Notes: generated by a model not told the origin, from the letters alone. 64,000 bases of DNA from Acinetobacter sp. Ver3 (GCF_000632455.1 NZ_JFYL01000003.1:40827-104826); one strand, 5' to 3'; positions 54,501 to 63,519 are shown, counted from the first letter of the stretch. Program-made: numbers and translations.

Positions 54501-55218
54501 AGAAAAAAACACCTTGCGTACTACATTGGGCATCACTGTTATTCAACTTGTTGAGTGGCGCTCTATAACTACCATCCGCTTTGCGAATGTCCGCTGGCGC
54601 AAATGATGCTCCAGATAAACCACGGCTATAATTAGAATATTTAGATGAAGGAAGTAAATCGATGCCTTTTAGGTTAGCCCCAAAGGTACGATTTCCTAGT
54701 AAATACGCATAAGTTTCTGAGAGTAATAGTGGTGTGGGCGTACTACCTACGGCTCCAATACTATTAATTTTATTGATTAAATCCGTACGGTGAGCAGGTG
54801 TAAGTTGTTTTGCTTCTAGTAAGATTTTAGATGAACGAGCATTTTCACCATAGCTTAACCAATCTTCTGTTGTCCCTATTTCACCCGTTGACGTAAACAC
54901 CGATACCCCAATATAAACATTATCTGGAATACGATAATTTCCTGATAAGTCCTTTGCATTTAAGGCATCTACCAATGAGTTTTTTAATGCATTCAAACGG
55001 CTAACACTTCGACCTTTATAAGTTGCATCTACTGCACTCATACTCATCGAGTTATCAATCGCCAACATGATAATCGGATTATTTTTTGCTACAGGATTTT
55101 GATAAATTTGTAGATCACTGGCACTCAATTGCAATGGGATCGCACCCAATGCCATCACGACTGCAATACTTTGCGCAATCATCTTTTTTGTAAAATGATT
55201 CTTTATATTTTTATTCAC
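51547..55218 (-). CDS. pilY1: PilY1-family pilus tip adhesin/calcium-binding protein
   Basis: A 1223-aa secreted protein with a signal peptide (ending near LQLSAS). A von Willebrand A-type domain has an N-terminal metal motif LAIDNSMSMS (DxSxS, Asp55). The C-terminal half is the PilY1 beta-propeller (GTMQGLLHVVDQETGEE, LYFGDLGGQVWRVDL). Two calcium-loop motifs DxDxDGxxxD-like are at Asp374-Asp382 and Asp940-Asp948 (DRNTDGLID). In relatives it sits at the pilus tip, regulates extension and retraction, and adheres. GTG start 55218 with GGGGA upstream. It corresponds to ComC in A. baylyi. Confidence 0.9.
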   Translation of the reverse strand: MNKNIKNHFTKKMIAQSIAVVMALGAIPLQLSASDLQIYQNPVAKNNPIIMLAIDNSMSMSAVDATYKGRSVSRLNALKNSLVDALNAKDLSGNYRIPDNVYIGVSVFTSTGEIGTTEDWLSYGENARSSKILLEAKQLTPAHRTDLINKINSIGAVGSTPTPLLLSETYAYLLGNRTFGANLKGIDLLPSSKYSNYSRGLSGASFAPADIRKADGSYRAPLNKLNNSDAQCSTQGVFFLTDGAPVGLRPKTVLPVMQNALADDSFTCEGSPLKDVYYNYGNAKGASGAATFNGEFKEMATQPYLFYEDDIGNAVSANQTTWQNRSSWACVGKMVQRLANQTQMTSDANQKRVYTSTVGFGPLFQKHPRETCRDYDNDGLYDHCTFDSNYTGSGNDISNSMNAQALKQLGNVIGKGDTYGTRQEIGGYTQATSGEDIQNALNTFLVAVSHGNFEAASFGTYVVPFDRLSTSSAYPYVFAPQFQPQVSTANSVLASTHQLWLGNLKKYSINAQAVMIDRAGKEVLDRSGAIRTNTQDFWNNTGIDDGLSAIQGGVFSRIVTPSPLAGVTATDKIKTRPLFTNATIATTGDQAKRLVGSENGQLTKLTTQNVLAATYIDSTKSGWRQNVYQPYLLSALGYRLDKNYLSSLPAGYIWNDLNKVKDLKVMQQMGGVVHSEPLLVTLEAKYNAGSGTILANTRNATHRKDYVVFGTMQGLLHVVDQETGEEAFSFLAHEMVQDPSRRDALLEQSNTLLSSAHPIYGMDGSWTSDVQYKIDQNNNKFIAAKANIYGGMRMGGRSYYALDMKNPNQPELLFHVDPSSGTIKSKSTSVSGTNQSDALKAMGYSWSKPTIAKIRFDGKVKTVMIVGGGYDMAYETDGYQPQSALTGQRANQGAGVYIFDAETGELLWNARYGNQSNQTSVDVKHAEMKYSVVSQIKAFDRNTDGLIDHLYFGDLGGQVWRVDLNNRLGTNTTAFGRVTRLADFSAYHQRFYEMPALTIHDLNGERFGAVSIASGNRSFPLNTSNIYDNRVYVLHDYDLAQPNLFQANFAKTQNLTEAHLTAWSNLSGTTVPHLMNRNKRGWFYVLQRTTSKNETANTGTVKALNGYIAIANSQSHSDLYVSLYNPNDASSQQPNQCTGGIKGASRTLKLCLPYGVCGDAGSTSNLQNKIVAEISDTKSDGISKLNSVPIVQNGKKKTTLLGGGYTNYITTKVLKAYNWFERQ

Positions 55219-55230
55219 AATACATCCCCA

Positions 55231-55974
55231 TTAAGATTCAGCGCGCTGATAAGCATCAAAAATGTAACTTTGAATTTGGGTGTTATAGGGCACACCAATA
55301 TCCTTTAAACAAGATGAAATGGTTTGTGCATTACCCACCAATGGTGCTGTATGTGGTCGGCGCAAACAAAGATGGATTTCATCCGTTAAATCTGTCGAAG
55401 ACAATGCGGGTAAGAGCGATGTTGAATAGACTGTTATTTTTTTAGTATCAGAAGGTTGTCCTATACTTTCAGTGTCAGTTCCAACGTTTGCGTTTGAAAG
55501 TGGGATATCATGATCACTGTCTGATGGAGGGCTTACGATTACAGACACCTGAGTTAATTGCGCCTTACGAGCACTGGCATAATCCCCATCGTTTGATAAG
55601 GAACAAAACCCAGAAACACCATCGACTGAGACATCACTCATTGCTTCATTCCAACGCAATACACTACTGTTGGAAACATTAAACATCGCACTATTGGATT
55701 GGTTTCTAAAACAGAATACGACTTCGTCACCTTCATTCTGAATCGAGTAACCAATTAAGCTCAGAGGGTTACCACTGGAGGCAGCATAGCCGCCATGCCC
55801 CAATCGATAAAAAACAGTATCGGAAGATTGCATTAACAATTGTTGCGCTTGGCTGTTGGTGGTGATATTCAAACTCACCATACTTTGTCGAATCGCCCAA
55901 GTACCAATAATGGTGAGCAGAACTAACATAATCAGTACCACAATCAGCGTTGCACCACGTTGATGTTGAATCAT
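55231..55974 (-). CDS. pilX: minor pilin-like protein PilX
   Basis: A 247-aa protein with the PilX N-terminus: MIQHQRGATLIVVLIMLVLLTIIGTWAIRQSMVS, i.e. a short leader ending in Gly and a hydrophobic helix lacking Glu5, as PilX-type pilins do. The rest is a non-conserved globular part with several cysteines. Its ATG overlaps the pilW stop by 4 nt (ATGA), showing tight coupling. It acts with PilV, PilW, FimT and PilY1 in priming the pilus. Confidence 0.83.
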   Translation of the reverse strand: MIQHQRGATLIVVLIMLVLLTIIGTWAIRQSMVSLNITTNSQAQQLLMQSSDTVFYRLGHGGYAASSGNPLSLIGYSIQNEGDEVVFCFRNQSNSAMFNVSNSSVLRWNEAMSDVSVDGVSGFCSLSNDGDYASARKAQLTQVSVIVSPPSDSDHDIPLSNANVGTDTESIGQPSDTKKITVYSTSLLPALSSTDLTDEIHLCLRRPHTAPLVGNAQTISSCLKDIGVPYNTQIQSYIFDAYQRAES

Positions 55975-57008
55975 AAGCCCTCCGCTGAATCCATCACACT
56001 CATACCATTTCGAATCGCGATCGTTTGTGTAATGACTTGTCGAATAAATTTAGTCGCGACGGTTTTTTGTGCTTTTTTTAATTTTACTTTTTGATCAAGA
56101 ACTTCAAATTCTTGATGAGGAGAAATTGCTTGATTTTGACCTACATTCTCAGATGACCTTACTAATAAACCGACCTGTATTGAATTGATGCGTGGCCGTG
56201 GATAAACATTGAGCTTTTTATAATCTTCAATACTTATATATCTTTGCTGTGCCGTATTATCGTCATTAGAAATCCCCAACAGATAGTGAAAGTGATCAAC
56301 ACGATGCATCAAAATTTCACCATTCGTTGTTCCAAAGACAGTCTGTTTATTATTAAAATTTTTTAGAATTTGAGTGCTGTTACGCGTGTACCACCCTGCT
56401 TCACAGGCCAAGACCAATGCATCGTGTGGTTCTTTTTGAATATTTGCATTTGCATCTTTACGTAGAAAAAAACGTTGAACAATATATCGTCCAGCATCGT
56501 AATTATTACCTTCACAATCCACACCTTGTGTATCAGCATAAAACTGCATGACCAATTGGTCGCTCATTCCCGCTTGAGCAGGTTGTGAAGATTCAGCTGA
56601 AACCAACTCTATATTACTCGGCATACCAGATTGCGATACAGGCACAACCTCCGTATTTGGAATATTTCGTGAAATATTGACGGGAATATTGGTCGCATTA
56701 AATGCCAAATCACCAGATGTAGGCACCACTGGAGACTGAGCTGAAGTGATAACAATGCCACCATGCGTCAAACGATCATTAATGATATTTACTTGACCAT
56801 AATTTGCTTTACGAATTTCATAAGTAAGAAAGCGCAGACCAAAGTTGCCGTTATCTTGAACCTCCGACATCCCTTTCTGCATCGTGAATCCCATCTGCCC
56901 TGTAAAAAACAGATGTACCGCAGCAGCGGTAATCAATAATCCAAGCACCAAAGCGATCATAAGCTCGACTAGCGTCAAACCTTTTTGCGTATACCTACGA
57001 TGCTGCAT
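55971..57008 (-). CDS. pilW: minor pilin PilW
   Basis: A 345-aa prepilin with leader MQHRRYTQKG before LTLVELMIALVLGLLITAAAVHLFFTGQMG; Glu5 is present. PilW is the longest minor pilin, as here. ATG 57008 was chosen because it overlaps the pilV stop (TGATG); the frame to 57068 would add 20 residues upstream of a natural leader. The C-terminal part has a pair of cysteines (CEGNNYD, ACEAGW). Confidence 0.87.
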   Translation of the reverse strand: MQHRRYTQKGLTLVELMIALVLGLLITAAAVHLFFTGQMGFTMQKGMSEVQDNGNFGLRFLTYEIRKANYGQVNIINDRLTHGGIVITSAQSPVVPTSGDLAFNATNIPVNISRNIPNTEVVPVSQSGMPSNIELVSAESSQPAQAGMSDQLVMQFYADTQGVDCEGNNYDAGRYIVQRFFLRKDANANIQKEPHDALVLACEAGWYTRNSTQILKNFNNKQTVFGTTNGEILMHRVDHFHYLLGISNDDNTAQQRYISIEDYKKLNVYPRPRINSIQVGLLVRSSENVGQNQAISPHQEFEVLDQKVKLKKAQKTVATKFIRQVITQTIAIRNGMSVMDSAEGL

Positions 57009-57532
57009 CAATAAAGCTCCATAACAATGCATTGCGCCTTTGGTAAATAACTTCCAACATGGGTACATGCATCTTTTGCAGAAGCATCATCAATAGGTTT
57101 GGTTTTTCCCCATGCTACGTAAATGCATCGGCGAGATTGCAAATTATTACTGACTTGGCAATTCGGCATTTTGATACTCATACCAAGACCATTGGCATTT
57201 TTTATTATCTGGGCAGCATCATAATGGGTAAAATCGGCTGCTTGAACACATGGATTCGTCGTTCCTTTTTGCACACATGATTTGGCTGTAGTTGTTTGTG
57301 TTTCTGCATTTATTCTGGCTTGATACTGAGTATAAGCATTTGAGTTCGCACGTATCTTCTCAGATAAGTCACGCGCTAAATTCATGGCTTGTAATTTAGA
57401 CATTGCTTCATGTGAAGCATCAATTGCGCGCATTTGTAAAAATGAAAACCCCAATACCCCAATGGCCAAAACCAATAAGGCAACTAGAATTTCAATCATT
57501 CCTACCCCCTGTTGCGCAGCACGCATTAGCAT
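57008..57532 (-). CDS. pilV: minor pilin PilV
   Basis: A 174-aa prepilin with a short leader MLMRAAQQG and VGMIEILVALLVLAIGVLGFSFLQMRAIDASHEAMSK, Glu5 included. Several cysteines lie in the globular domain. It overlaps fimT at its 5' end (57526-57532) and pilW at its 3' end, typical of a coupled minor-pilin operon. It helps prime pilus assembly with the others. Confidence 0.86.
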   Translation of the reverse strand: MLMRAAQQGVGMIEILVALLVLAIGVLGFSFLQMRAIDASHEAMSKLQAMNLARDLSEKIRANSNAYTQYQARINAETQTTTAKSCVQKGTTNPCVQAADFTHYDAAQIIKNANGLGMSIKMPNCQVSNNLQSRRCIYVAWGKTKPIDDASAKDACTHVGSYLPKAQCIVMELY

Positions 57533-57957
57533 GTCCCCTCTGCTTTTAAATATTGTGTTCCCATTCTTGTAATTGCTATCGTTTTAGAAACACCTAACAC
57601 CTTATTACAAATAGAAAAATTTATGTCAGATGTAAAGTCAGAAATTCCCCCATCCACCCAGAATGTGACTTTTTCTTGTGATGAAGTCAATTTATTTTGC
57701 GCTTTGGGTGTCCAATGAAAGATTGTATTGCTATCTGATTGATTCGACTGAAGATCTACAGTCACATCTTTTCTTAACAATGTTGCTTGATTACGCGCCA
57801 TCATCAGCACGCTTGATAATTCACGTACATCTGAATTTAGGCGATATTGCGCAACAATATTTTTAAAAGATGGAATAGCCATGGTTGCTGTGATTGATAG
57901 CACAATTGTGGTAATCAACAGCTCAATAATGGTAAAGCCCCGTTGTAAGTCTTTCAT
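57526..57957 (-). CDS. fimT: minor pilin FimT/FimU-like
   Basis: A 143-aa prepilin: leader MKDLQRG before FTIIELLITTIVLSITATMAIPSFKNIVAQYR, with the C-terminal cysteines (SICNKV and EGTC). First gene of the minor-pilin cluster. ATG 57957 is likely; a TTG two codons upstream is an alternative because neither has a clear ribosome site. FimT also binds DNA in some relatives and aids natural transformation. Confidence 0.82.
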   Translation of the reverse strand: MKDLQRGFTIIELLITTIVLSITATMAIPSFKNIVAQYRLNSDVRELSSVLMMARNQATLLRKDVTVDLQSNQSDSNTIFHWTPKAQNKLTSSQEKVTFWVDGGISDFTSDINFSICNKVLGVSKTIAITRMGTQYLKAEGTC

Positions 57958-58111
57958 ATTCAAACTTTTGTATTTAATTATTAATGTTACAAAAGTAATA
58001 TTTTATAATAATAAAGCCAACACAGTTATGACAAATGGTATTAAAATGAGGATAAGGTCACACTTTTTACAATCTGCTCACTTACCCTGCTATGTCATTG
58101 ATAATTAATTA

Positions 58112-59062
58112 TTAAGCTTGAGTAACTTGAATTCTCAATTCTTTAGGCAAGCTAAAGATTATATTCTCCTCTCGCCCATTTAATTCCTGTGGTGACGTAG
58201 CGCCCCAATCTTGTAGACGCTGAATCACTTGTTTAATCAAAATTTCAGGTGCTGAAGCACCTGCGGTAACACCAATTTTAGTGGTTTCAGCAAACCATTC
58301 CTTTTTCAGCTCATCCGCATTATCTACGAGATAAGCATGCTTACCCATTCGCTCTGCCAACTCACGAAGACGATTAGAGTTCGAGGAGTTTGGAGAGCCA
58401 ACCACTAAAACGACATCACATTGAGTCGCTAAATCACGGACCGCATCTTGACGGTTTTGAGTTGCATAACAGATATCATCTTTACGTGGCCCTTGGATGG
58501 CTGGGAATTTAGCACGTAAAGCATCAATGACTTTTGCAGTATCATCAATTGAAAGTGTCGTTTGAGTGACAAATGCTAACTTATTAGGATTATTCACCTG
58601 TAAAGCAGCAACATCATCTTCATCTTCAACCAGATAAATTGCACCACCATTTTTTAGATCATATTGACCCATGGTGCCTTCAACTTCAGGATGCCCTTCA
58701 TGACCAATCAGAATGGCTTCAATCCCTTCACGCGCATATTTTGTGACTTCGATATGCACTTTTGTCACGAGAGGACATGTGGCATCAAATACTTTTAATC
58801 CACGGCGCTCAGCTTCTTGCTGCACAGCTTTTGATACACCATGTGCACTAAAAATCACGATATTGTCATCAGGAACTTCATCTAATTCATCTACAAAAAT
58901 TGCACCACGTTGGCGTAAATCGTCCACAACAAATTTGTTATGTACCACTTCATGACGAACGTAAATGGGAGGATTAAAGCTTTCAAGTGCACGATTAACG
59001 ATCGCAATAGCGCGGTCTACACCAGCACAGAAACCACGTGGATTAGCTAAAACAATTTCCAT
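58112..59062 (-). CDS. ispH: 4-hydroxy-3-methylbut-2-enyl diphosphate reductase
   Basis: A 316-aa [4Fe-4S] enzyme that makes IPP and DMAPP in the final MEP-pathway step. Cluster cysteines are Cys12 ([12 protein letters not shown]), the one in [11 protein letters not shown] and the one in [10 protein letters not shown]. The histidines VRHEVVHN and [14 protein letters not shown] are conserved. It is upstream of the pilin genes on the same strand but is normally independent. It is divergent from gmk. Confidence 0.96.
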   Translation of the reverse strand: MEIVLANPRGFCAGVDRAIAIVNRALESFNPPIYVRHEVVHNKFVVDDLRQRGAIFVDELDEVPDDNIVIFSAHGVSKAVQQEAERRGLKVFDATCPLVTKVHIEVTKYAREGIEAILIGHEGHPEVEGTMGQYDLKNGGAIYLVEDEDDVAALQVNNPNKLAFVTQTTLSIDDTAKVIDALRAKFPAIQGPRKDDICYATQNRQDAVRDLATQCDVVLVVGSPNSSNSNRLRELAERMGKHAYLVDNADELKKEWFAETTKIGVTAGASAPEILIKQVIQRLQDWGATSPQELNGREENIIFSLPKELRIQVTQA

Positions 59063-59196
59063 AAGACCCTCAAACGATCGCTAAAATTTGATCAATGAAT
59101 CAGAATATTTTTTAAAACAAATGCGAATTGCTATTTAGTTTAAAAGCACTCTGCTCTAAAATAGAGAAGATATTTTATCATATCAGGAAAAATATC

Positions 59197-59817
59197 ATGT
59201 CGGGTCTCTTGTTTGTCGTTTCAGCTGCTTCTGGAACTGGCAAAACATCATTAGTTAAAGCCCTACTTGAGCGCGTAAGCAATTTACACGTTTCTGTTTC
59301 ACACACTACTCGAGGTCAACGCCCTGGTGAACTAGATGGTGTGCATTATCACTTTACCAGCAAAGAATCTTTCATTGAGCAAGTGAATCAAGGTGGTTTC
59401 ATCGAATACGCGGAAGTTTTCGGTAACTACTACGGCACTTCACAAGCGACTGTAAAAGAACAACTTGCAAAGGGTCATGATGTTTTACTTGAAATTGATT
59501 GGCAAGGTGCAGAACAGGTTCGCAAACTTTTTCCTGAATCAAAACAAATTTTCATTCTTCCACCTACTCAATTTGATCTTCGCCAACGCCTATCAAACCG
59601 CGGTACAGATTCTGTTGAAGTGATTGAACATCGCTTAAGTTGTGCGGTAGAAGATATGCAACAGTACGTAAACTTCGATTACATCATCTTGAATGATGAT
59701 TTTAATAAAGCTTTACATGATCTTGAGTCTGTCATTAATGCGAACCGTCTTTCATTATCACAACAGGCTCACCGACATAAAGATTTAATTCAAAAATTAA
59801 TCACACCGAATTCGTGA
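59197..59817 (+). CDS. gmk: guanylate kinase
   Basis: A 206-aa kinase turning GMP into GDP. P-loop FVVSAASGTGKTSLVKAL with the family GxxGxGKT shape, GMP-binding HTTRGQRPGELDGVHYHF, and EYAEVFGNYYGTSQ. The start is ATG 59197 after AGGA; a longer frame from 59128 would put 23 odd residues before the P-loop. It is followed by rpoZ 75 nt later, the conserved gmk-rpoZ-spoT order. Confidence 0.95.
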   Translation: MSGLLFVVSAASGTGKTSLVKALLERVSNLHVSVSHTTRGQRPGELDGVHYHFTSKESFIEQVNQGGFIEYAEVFGNYYGTSQATVKEQLAKGHDVLLEIDWQGAEQVRKLFPESKQIFILPPTQFDLRQRLSNRGTDSVEVIEHRLSCAVEDMQQYVNFDYIILNDDFNKALHDLESVINANRLSLSQQAHRHKDLIQKLITPNS

Positions 59818-59892
59818 TTAAACTTGAGTCTATAGAAAAAGCATTTTATACTGCGCAGTCTGTTAAAAAATTTCATACATACGAGAACTCTT

Positions 59893-60174
59893 ATGGCACG
59901 CGTAACCGTTGAAGATTGTTTAGACCATGTAGACAACCGCTTTGAGCTTGTACTAGTGGCAAGCAAACGCGCGCGTCAACTTGCTCGTCAAGGTATCGAA
60001 CCAACTGTAGAATGGGACAATGACAAACCAACAGTGGTTGCTTTACGTGAAATCGCTGAAGGTCATGTCACTAAAGATATCTTGAAACAACGTGAGCAAG
60101 ATTATCAAACGTCTAGCTTAGATTTAGCACTTTCTGCAAATAACTTAAACTTAGATGGTTTTTCTTTCCAATAA
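59893..60174 (+). CDS. rpoZ: RNA polymerase omega subunit
   Basis: A 93-aa omega subunit. [37 protein letters not shown] and the [11 protein letters not shown] segment are diagnostic. It helps assemble RNA polymerase and forms part of the ppGpp site in E. coli. It stands between gmk and spoT and has its own downstream terminator. Confidence 0.96.
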   Translation: MARVTVEDCLDHVDNRFELVLVASKRARQLARQGIEPTVEWDNDKPTVVALREIAEGHVTKDILKQREQDYQTSSLDLALSANNLNLDGFSFQ

Positions 60175-60191
60175 GCTTAAGACCTGCATTT

Positions 60192-60226
60192 AAAAGAGCC
60201 TAGTCCAATGACTAGGCTTTTTTTAT
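60192..60226 (+). terminator. terminator after rpoZ
   Basis: AAGAGCCTAGT / ACTAGGCTTTTT stem with a 6-nt loop and a T-run; spoT probably starts from a promoter in 60227-60377. Confidence 0.82.
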
Positions 60227-60377
60227 TGAATTTTTTAGAGAATGATTCGACAAAATTGAAAAAATTTGTTAAAAAAATTAGAGCTATTCTCTATTTAAAA
60301 ATAGAGCATTGTAGCAATATGAATTTTTAGTAAAGTCTTTTACTTTTTACTCTCTTCCACGGATTCAAAGGTGTAGT

Positions 60378-62480
60378 ATGCCAGGCCCATTGGTCAGCCA
60401 AGCTAAGCAACAGCTAAAAGTCATCATCGACGCGTATTTATCTGAAAAGGACGTCGACAGAGTGCTTGTGGCCTGCGATTATGCTGACATGGCACATGAT
60501 GGTATTACACGCAAAAGCGGTGAACCCTATATTCTGCATCCGATAGCCGTAAGTTGTATTCTGGCACATATGCGCCTAGACCCAGAAACGTTGATGGCAG
60601 CACTACTGCACGATGTCATTGAAGATACCGACTTTAGCAAAGAAGACATTACTGAAAAATTTGGCAAAACAGTGGCTGAGCTGGTCGATGGTGTTACGAA
60701 ATTAAGCCACTCTAGTGACAAAGAATATAATAAAGCAGCCTCATTCCGAAAAATCCTACAAGCCACATTGCAAGATCCTCGTGTGATCATCATTAAACTT
60801 TCAGACCGTTATCACAATATGACGACTTTGGAAGCTTTAAGACCGGATAAACGTGCCCGTATTGCGCAAGAAACTTTTGATATATTCGTGCCAATGGCGC
60901 GTTTGGTCGGCATGAATGAAATGGCTGACAACCTTGAACACCTCTGCTATCAAAATCTTGATTTAGATATGTTCAATGATGTTCAAGATGCTTTGGCGCA
61001 AACCAAACCGCAGCGCTGTAAGTACCAAGCCATTTGGGAAAAGCATTTGAGTGACCTCTTGGAAAACTCCAATATTCCTGGGCGGATTAAAAAGAAAAAC
61101 AATAACATTGAATTGCTACGCCACTTTGTTAAAAACGAAATTAACCTTCAAGAACTCACACATAGTCATGCGTTTGAAATCGTACTCCAGACCATTGCCG
61201 ATTGCGATCGTTTAGTTGAGTTACTAAAAGATAACTTCCAAGTTTTAAATTACCAAGATCATATCCGCCGCCCTCTCCCTGGTGGCAATCAATCCTTGAT
61301 GCTGCGTTTGAAAGGCGAGAAAACAACGCTTTCGCTCACCATACAAACTGAACTTATGCGTAAGGCTGCGCGATTTGGGGTAGTATTAGGTGAAAATGCT
61401 CCTCAAACATGCCGATCTGCCATTCAAGCATCTATGCAGAATTTGCATACCTTAGTCGGTGGCGATTGTGCTAAGACCACGTTTAATGATCTATTGGATT
61501 ATTTACATCAAGAAAAAATATGGGTCTATACTCCTCAAGGTCACTTACATGAGTTACCACAAGGAGCGACAGCAGTAGATTTCGCTTATTCTGCAAGCTT
61601 GTTCTTAGGTAACCATGCCGTCGGCTGTAAAATTGATGGTGAAATCAAACCGCTTTCTACACCACTCTCAAGTGGTCAAGTCATTGAGGTGATTACCGAT
61701 GTTCTCGCTTCACCCAACCCGGATTGGCTGAGCTTTATCAACACTCAAAAAGCCAGACGCTCTATTCAAAATATTTTGCGAGACCAAGATATTGATGAAC
61801 AGCGCCTTGTCGGTCAACAAGCCTTAAATCGTGCATTAAAGTTATTTAATACGTCTATTCATGATCTAACCGATCAAAATTGGACTGAACTATTACAATG
61901 GCGCCATATTCCAACCAAGAATCAACTTTTTGAACAAATTGCTGTAGGTGATTTGCTCCCACAACTTGTGGCGAACCATCTCTTTGCTCAAGATCATCAT
62001 CAAGATCAAGCATCAAGTCGCCTGATCTTAGGTACTGATGGTGTAGATGTAAAATATGCCCATTGTTGTAATGCAGTGCTAGGCGATCCTATTCAGGGAC
62101 ATTTATCTCGCCGCGGTCTTATTGTTCACCGTGCTCGCTGTAAGAACCTTTTACACGAACAACAGTTACACCCTGAAAATATTATGCCGTTGCATTGGAA
62201 AGATGAAGGTGAATCAGAAATCAACTTCAATGCTTACTTATGTATCGATCTATTATTAAGTGATGAGCAAATTTCAGAACTGATTTATATCTGCCGTAAA
62301 TCAAAAATAGGAATCGAGTCCGTTCGACAATACGAATCAAAAACCTATCTGAGTATTGTTGTTCATAGTCGTCAGCAAATTGCGCAAATCATTCGTGAAC
62401 TCCGCATGCAATTTGGTTTTCCGCGTATTTCACGCATGTCAGCCCCTCTTGCCGTTGAAGAAGTCTCACAAGCCTGCTAA
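60378..62480 (+). CDS. spoT: RelA/SpoT homologue: (p)ppGpp hydrolase with diverged synthetase domain
   Basis: A 700-aa protein. The N-terminal HD hydrolase is intact: His54 (YILHP), His78-Asp79 (ALLHDVIEDT) and Asp143/Asn147 (KLSDRYHN). The synthetase region (about 200-345) has lost landmarks: the RxKxxYSIxxKM stretch reads GRIKKKNNNIELL and the catalytic RIIV-type strand reads FEIVL. A TGS domain (about 382-440) and a C-terminal ACT-like domain (630-700) follow. It is thus probably a hydrolase only, as reported for Acinetobacter SpoT. It follows gmk-rpoZ and precedes ridA. Confidence 0.93.
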   Translation: MPGPLVSQAKQQLKVIIDAYLSEKDVDRVLVACDYADMAHDGITRKSGEPYILHPIAVSCILAHMRLDPETLMAALLHDVIEDTDFSKEDITEKFGKTVAELVDGVTKLSHSSDKEYNKAASFRKILQATLQDPRVIIIKLSDRYHNMTTLEALRPDKRARIAQETFDIFVPMARLVGMNEMADNLEHLCYQNLDLDMFNDVQDALAQTKPQRCKYQAIWEKHLSDLLENSNIPGRIKKKNNNIELLRHFVKNEINLQELTHSHAFEIVLQTIADCDRLVELLKDNFQVLNYQDHIRRPLPGGNQSLMLRLKGEKTTLSLTIQTELMRKAARFGVVLGENAPQTCRSAIQASMQNLHTLVGGDCAKTTFNDLLDYLHQEKIWVYTPQGHLHELPQGATAVDFAYSASLFLGNHAVGCKIDGEIKPLSTPLSSGQVIEVITDVLASPNPDWLSFINTQKARRSIQNILRDQDIDEQRLVGQQALNRALKLFNTSIHDLTDQNWTELLQWRHIPTKNQLFEQIAVGDLLPQLVANHLFAQDHHQDQASSRLILGTDGVDVKYAHCCNAVLGDPIQGHLSRRGLIVHRARCKNLLHEQQLHPENIMPLHWKDEGESEINFNAYLCIDLLLSDEQISELIYICRKSKIGIESVRQYESKTYLSIVVHSRQQIAQIIRELRMQFGFPRISRMSAPLAVEEVSQAC

Positions 62481-62556
62481 ACAAATACAGATTAGAGCTT
62501 TCACCTATAGTGTTCATCCTTTATGATGAAGCTAGATTTGAATAATGGAGAAATAG

Positions 62557-62940
62557 ATGTCCCGCCAAGTCATTCATACTGAAAATGCACCTGCTGCAAT
62601 TGGTACTTACTCTCAAGCCATTCTTGTCGGCGATACACTTTATCTTTCAGGACAAATTGGATTAGATCCATATAGCATGGAATTGGTTGAGGGCATTGAA
62701 GCTCAAATTCGTCGTGTTTTTGATAATCTAAAAGCAGTTTGTGAAGCTGCTGGTGGTTCTTTAGCTGATATTGCCAAACTGAATATTTTCCTCACTGATT
62801 TATCTCACTTTCAACTGGTAAACCAAATTATGGGTGAATATTTCGCTCAGCCGTATCCAGCGCGTGCAGCATTAGGCGTTGCAAGTTTACCTAAAGGCGC
62901 ACTGGTTGAAATGGATGGTGTTGTGATTATTTCTAAATAA
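62557..62940 (+). CDS. ridA: RidA family enamine/imine deaminase
   Basis: A 127-aa trimeric enzyme that hydrolyses reactive 2-aminoacrylate and other enamines. It has Arg103 ([20 protein letters not shown]) and Glu118, corresponding to the catalytic Arg105 and Glu120 of E. coli RidA, and SGQIGLDP at the N-terminal strand. It lies 76 nt after spoT, possibly co-transcribed; has its own terminator. Confidence 0.95.
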   Translation: MSRQVIHTENAPAAIGTYSQAILVGDTLYLSGQIGLDPYSMELVEGIEAQIRRVFDNLKAVCEAAGGSLADIAKLNIFLTDLSHFQLVNQIMGEYFAQPYPARAALGVASLPKGALVEMDGVVIISK

Positions 62941-62952
62941 TTTCAATATCTT

Positions 62953-62985
62953 AAAAAATACCACCTATGAGGTGGTATTTTTTTA
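62953..62985 (+). terminator. terminator after ridA
   Basis: AAAAAATACCACCT / AGGTGGTATTTTTT stem with a short loop. Confidence 0.85.
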
Positions 62986-63029
62986 TCTGGAAAACCGATG
63001 AATTAAACAGCATTTTTAAATGAATTTCA

Positions 63030-63059
63030 TTGACAAACGATAATAATTATCAATAATAT
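63030..63059 (+). promoter_or_regulatory. Fur-controlled promoter of bfd
   Basis: A perfect -35 TTGACA (63030-63035) and a TAATAT -10 (63054-63059, 18-nt spacer). The Fur-box-like sequence 63039-63057 (GATAATAATTATCAATAAT) matches the 19-bp consensus at about 14 positions and covers spacer and -10, so iron-loaded Fur would block the promoter. Confidence 0.6.
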
Positions 63060-63093
63060 CAACTATCGCATTTATCCTTGTGGTTGAGCAGAA

Positions 63094-63288
63094 ATGTACG
63101 TTTGTTTATGTCGTGGAATTACAGATCAAGATATTAAAGATGCTATGGCAAATGGCGCTGAATCTTATCGTGAAATTCGTGACTTGCTTGATCTAGGCAC
63201 TTGTTGCGGACGCTGTGTTCCTGAAGCACGCAGTATTATTAATGAAGAACTTGCTGAAATAGCTGCCAGAATTTCAATCGCCGCTTAA
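63094..63288 (+). CDS. bfd: bacterioferritin-associated ferredoxin
   Basis: A 64-aa [2Fe-2S] protein. Cysteine ligands are Cys4, Cys6 (VCLCRGIT) and Cys38, Cys41 (TCCGRC). It donates electrons to the haem of bacterioferritin, releasing stored iron under iron starvation. It lies upstream of bfr and is preceded by a Fur-box promoter, so it is induced when iron is low. Confidence 0.95.
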   Translation: MYVCLCRGITDQDIKDAMANGAESYREIRDLLDLGTCCGRCVPEARSIINEELAEIAARISIAA

Positions 63289-63355
63289 CTCAGAATGTGC
63301 TAAAAAATAATAACAACTCATTCTATAACTATAATTCAGATTTCCAATTTCTCCC

Positions 63356-63385
63356 CCCCGCTTTGACTCAGTGGGGTTATTTTTT
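63356..63385 (+). terminator. terminator after bfd
   Basis: CCCCGCT / AGTGGGG stem (one G.T) with a 7-nt loop, then T-rich sequence; so bfr needs its own promoter. Confidence 0.75.
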
Positions 63386-63519
63386 GCAAAAGTGTATTTG
63401 ATTGCGATTTTCATTTGCTGTTCAATAAATTACTCGTCAGGCTTTAGCAAGTTGGGTTAAGATAATCTCTATCGATAGCCTTCTATGATAGGCTGAATTT
63501 TGAGTTTGGAGCTAAGATC

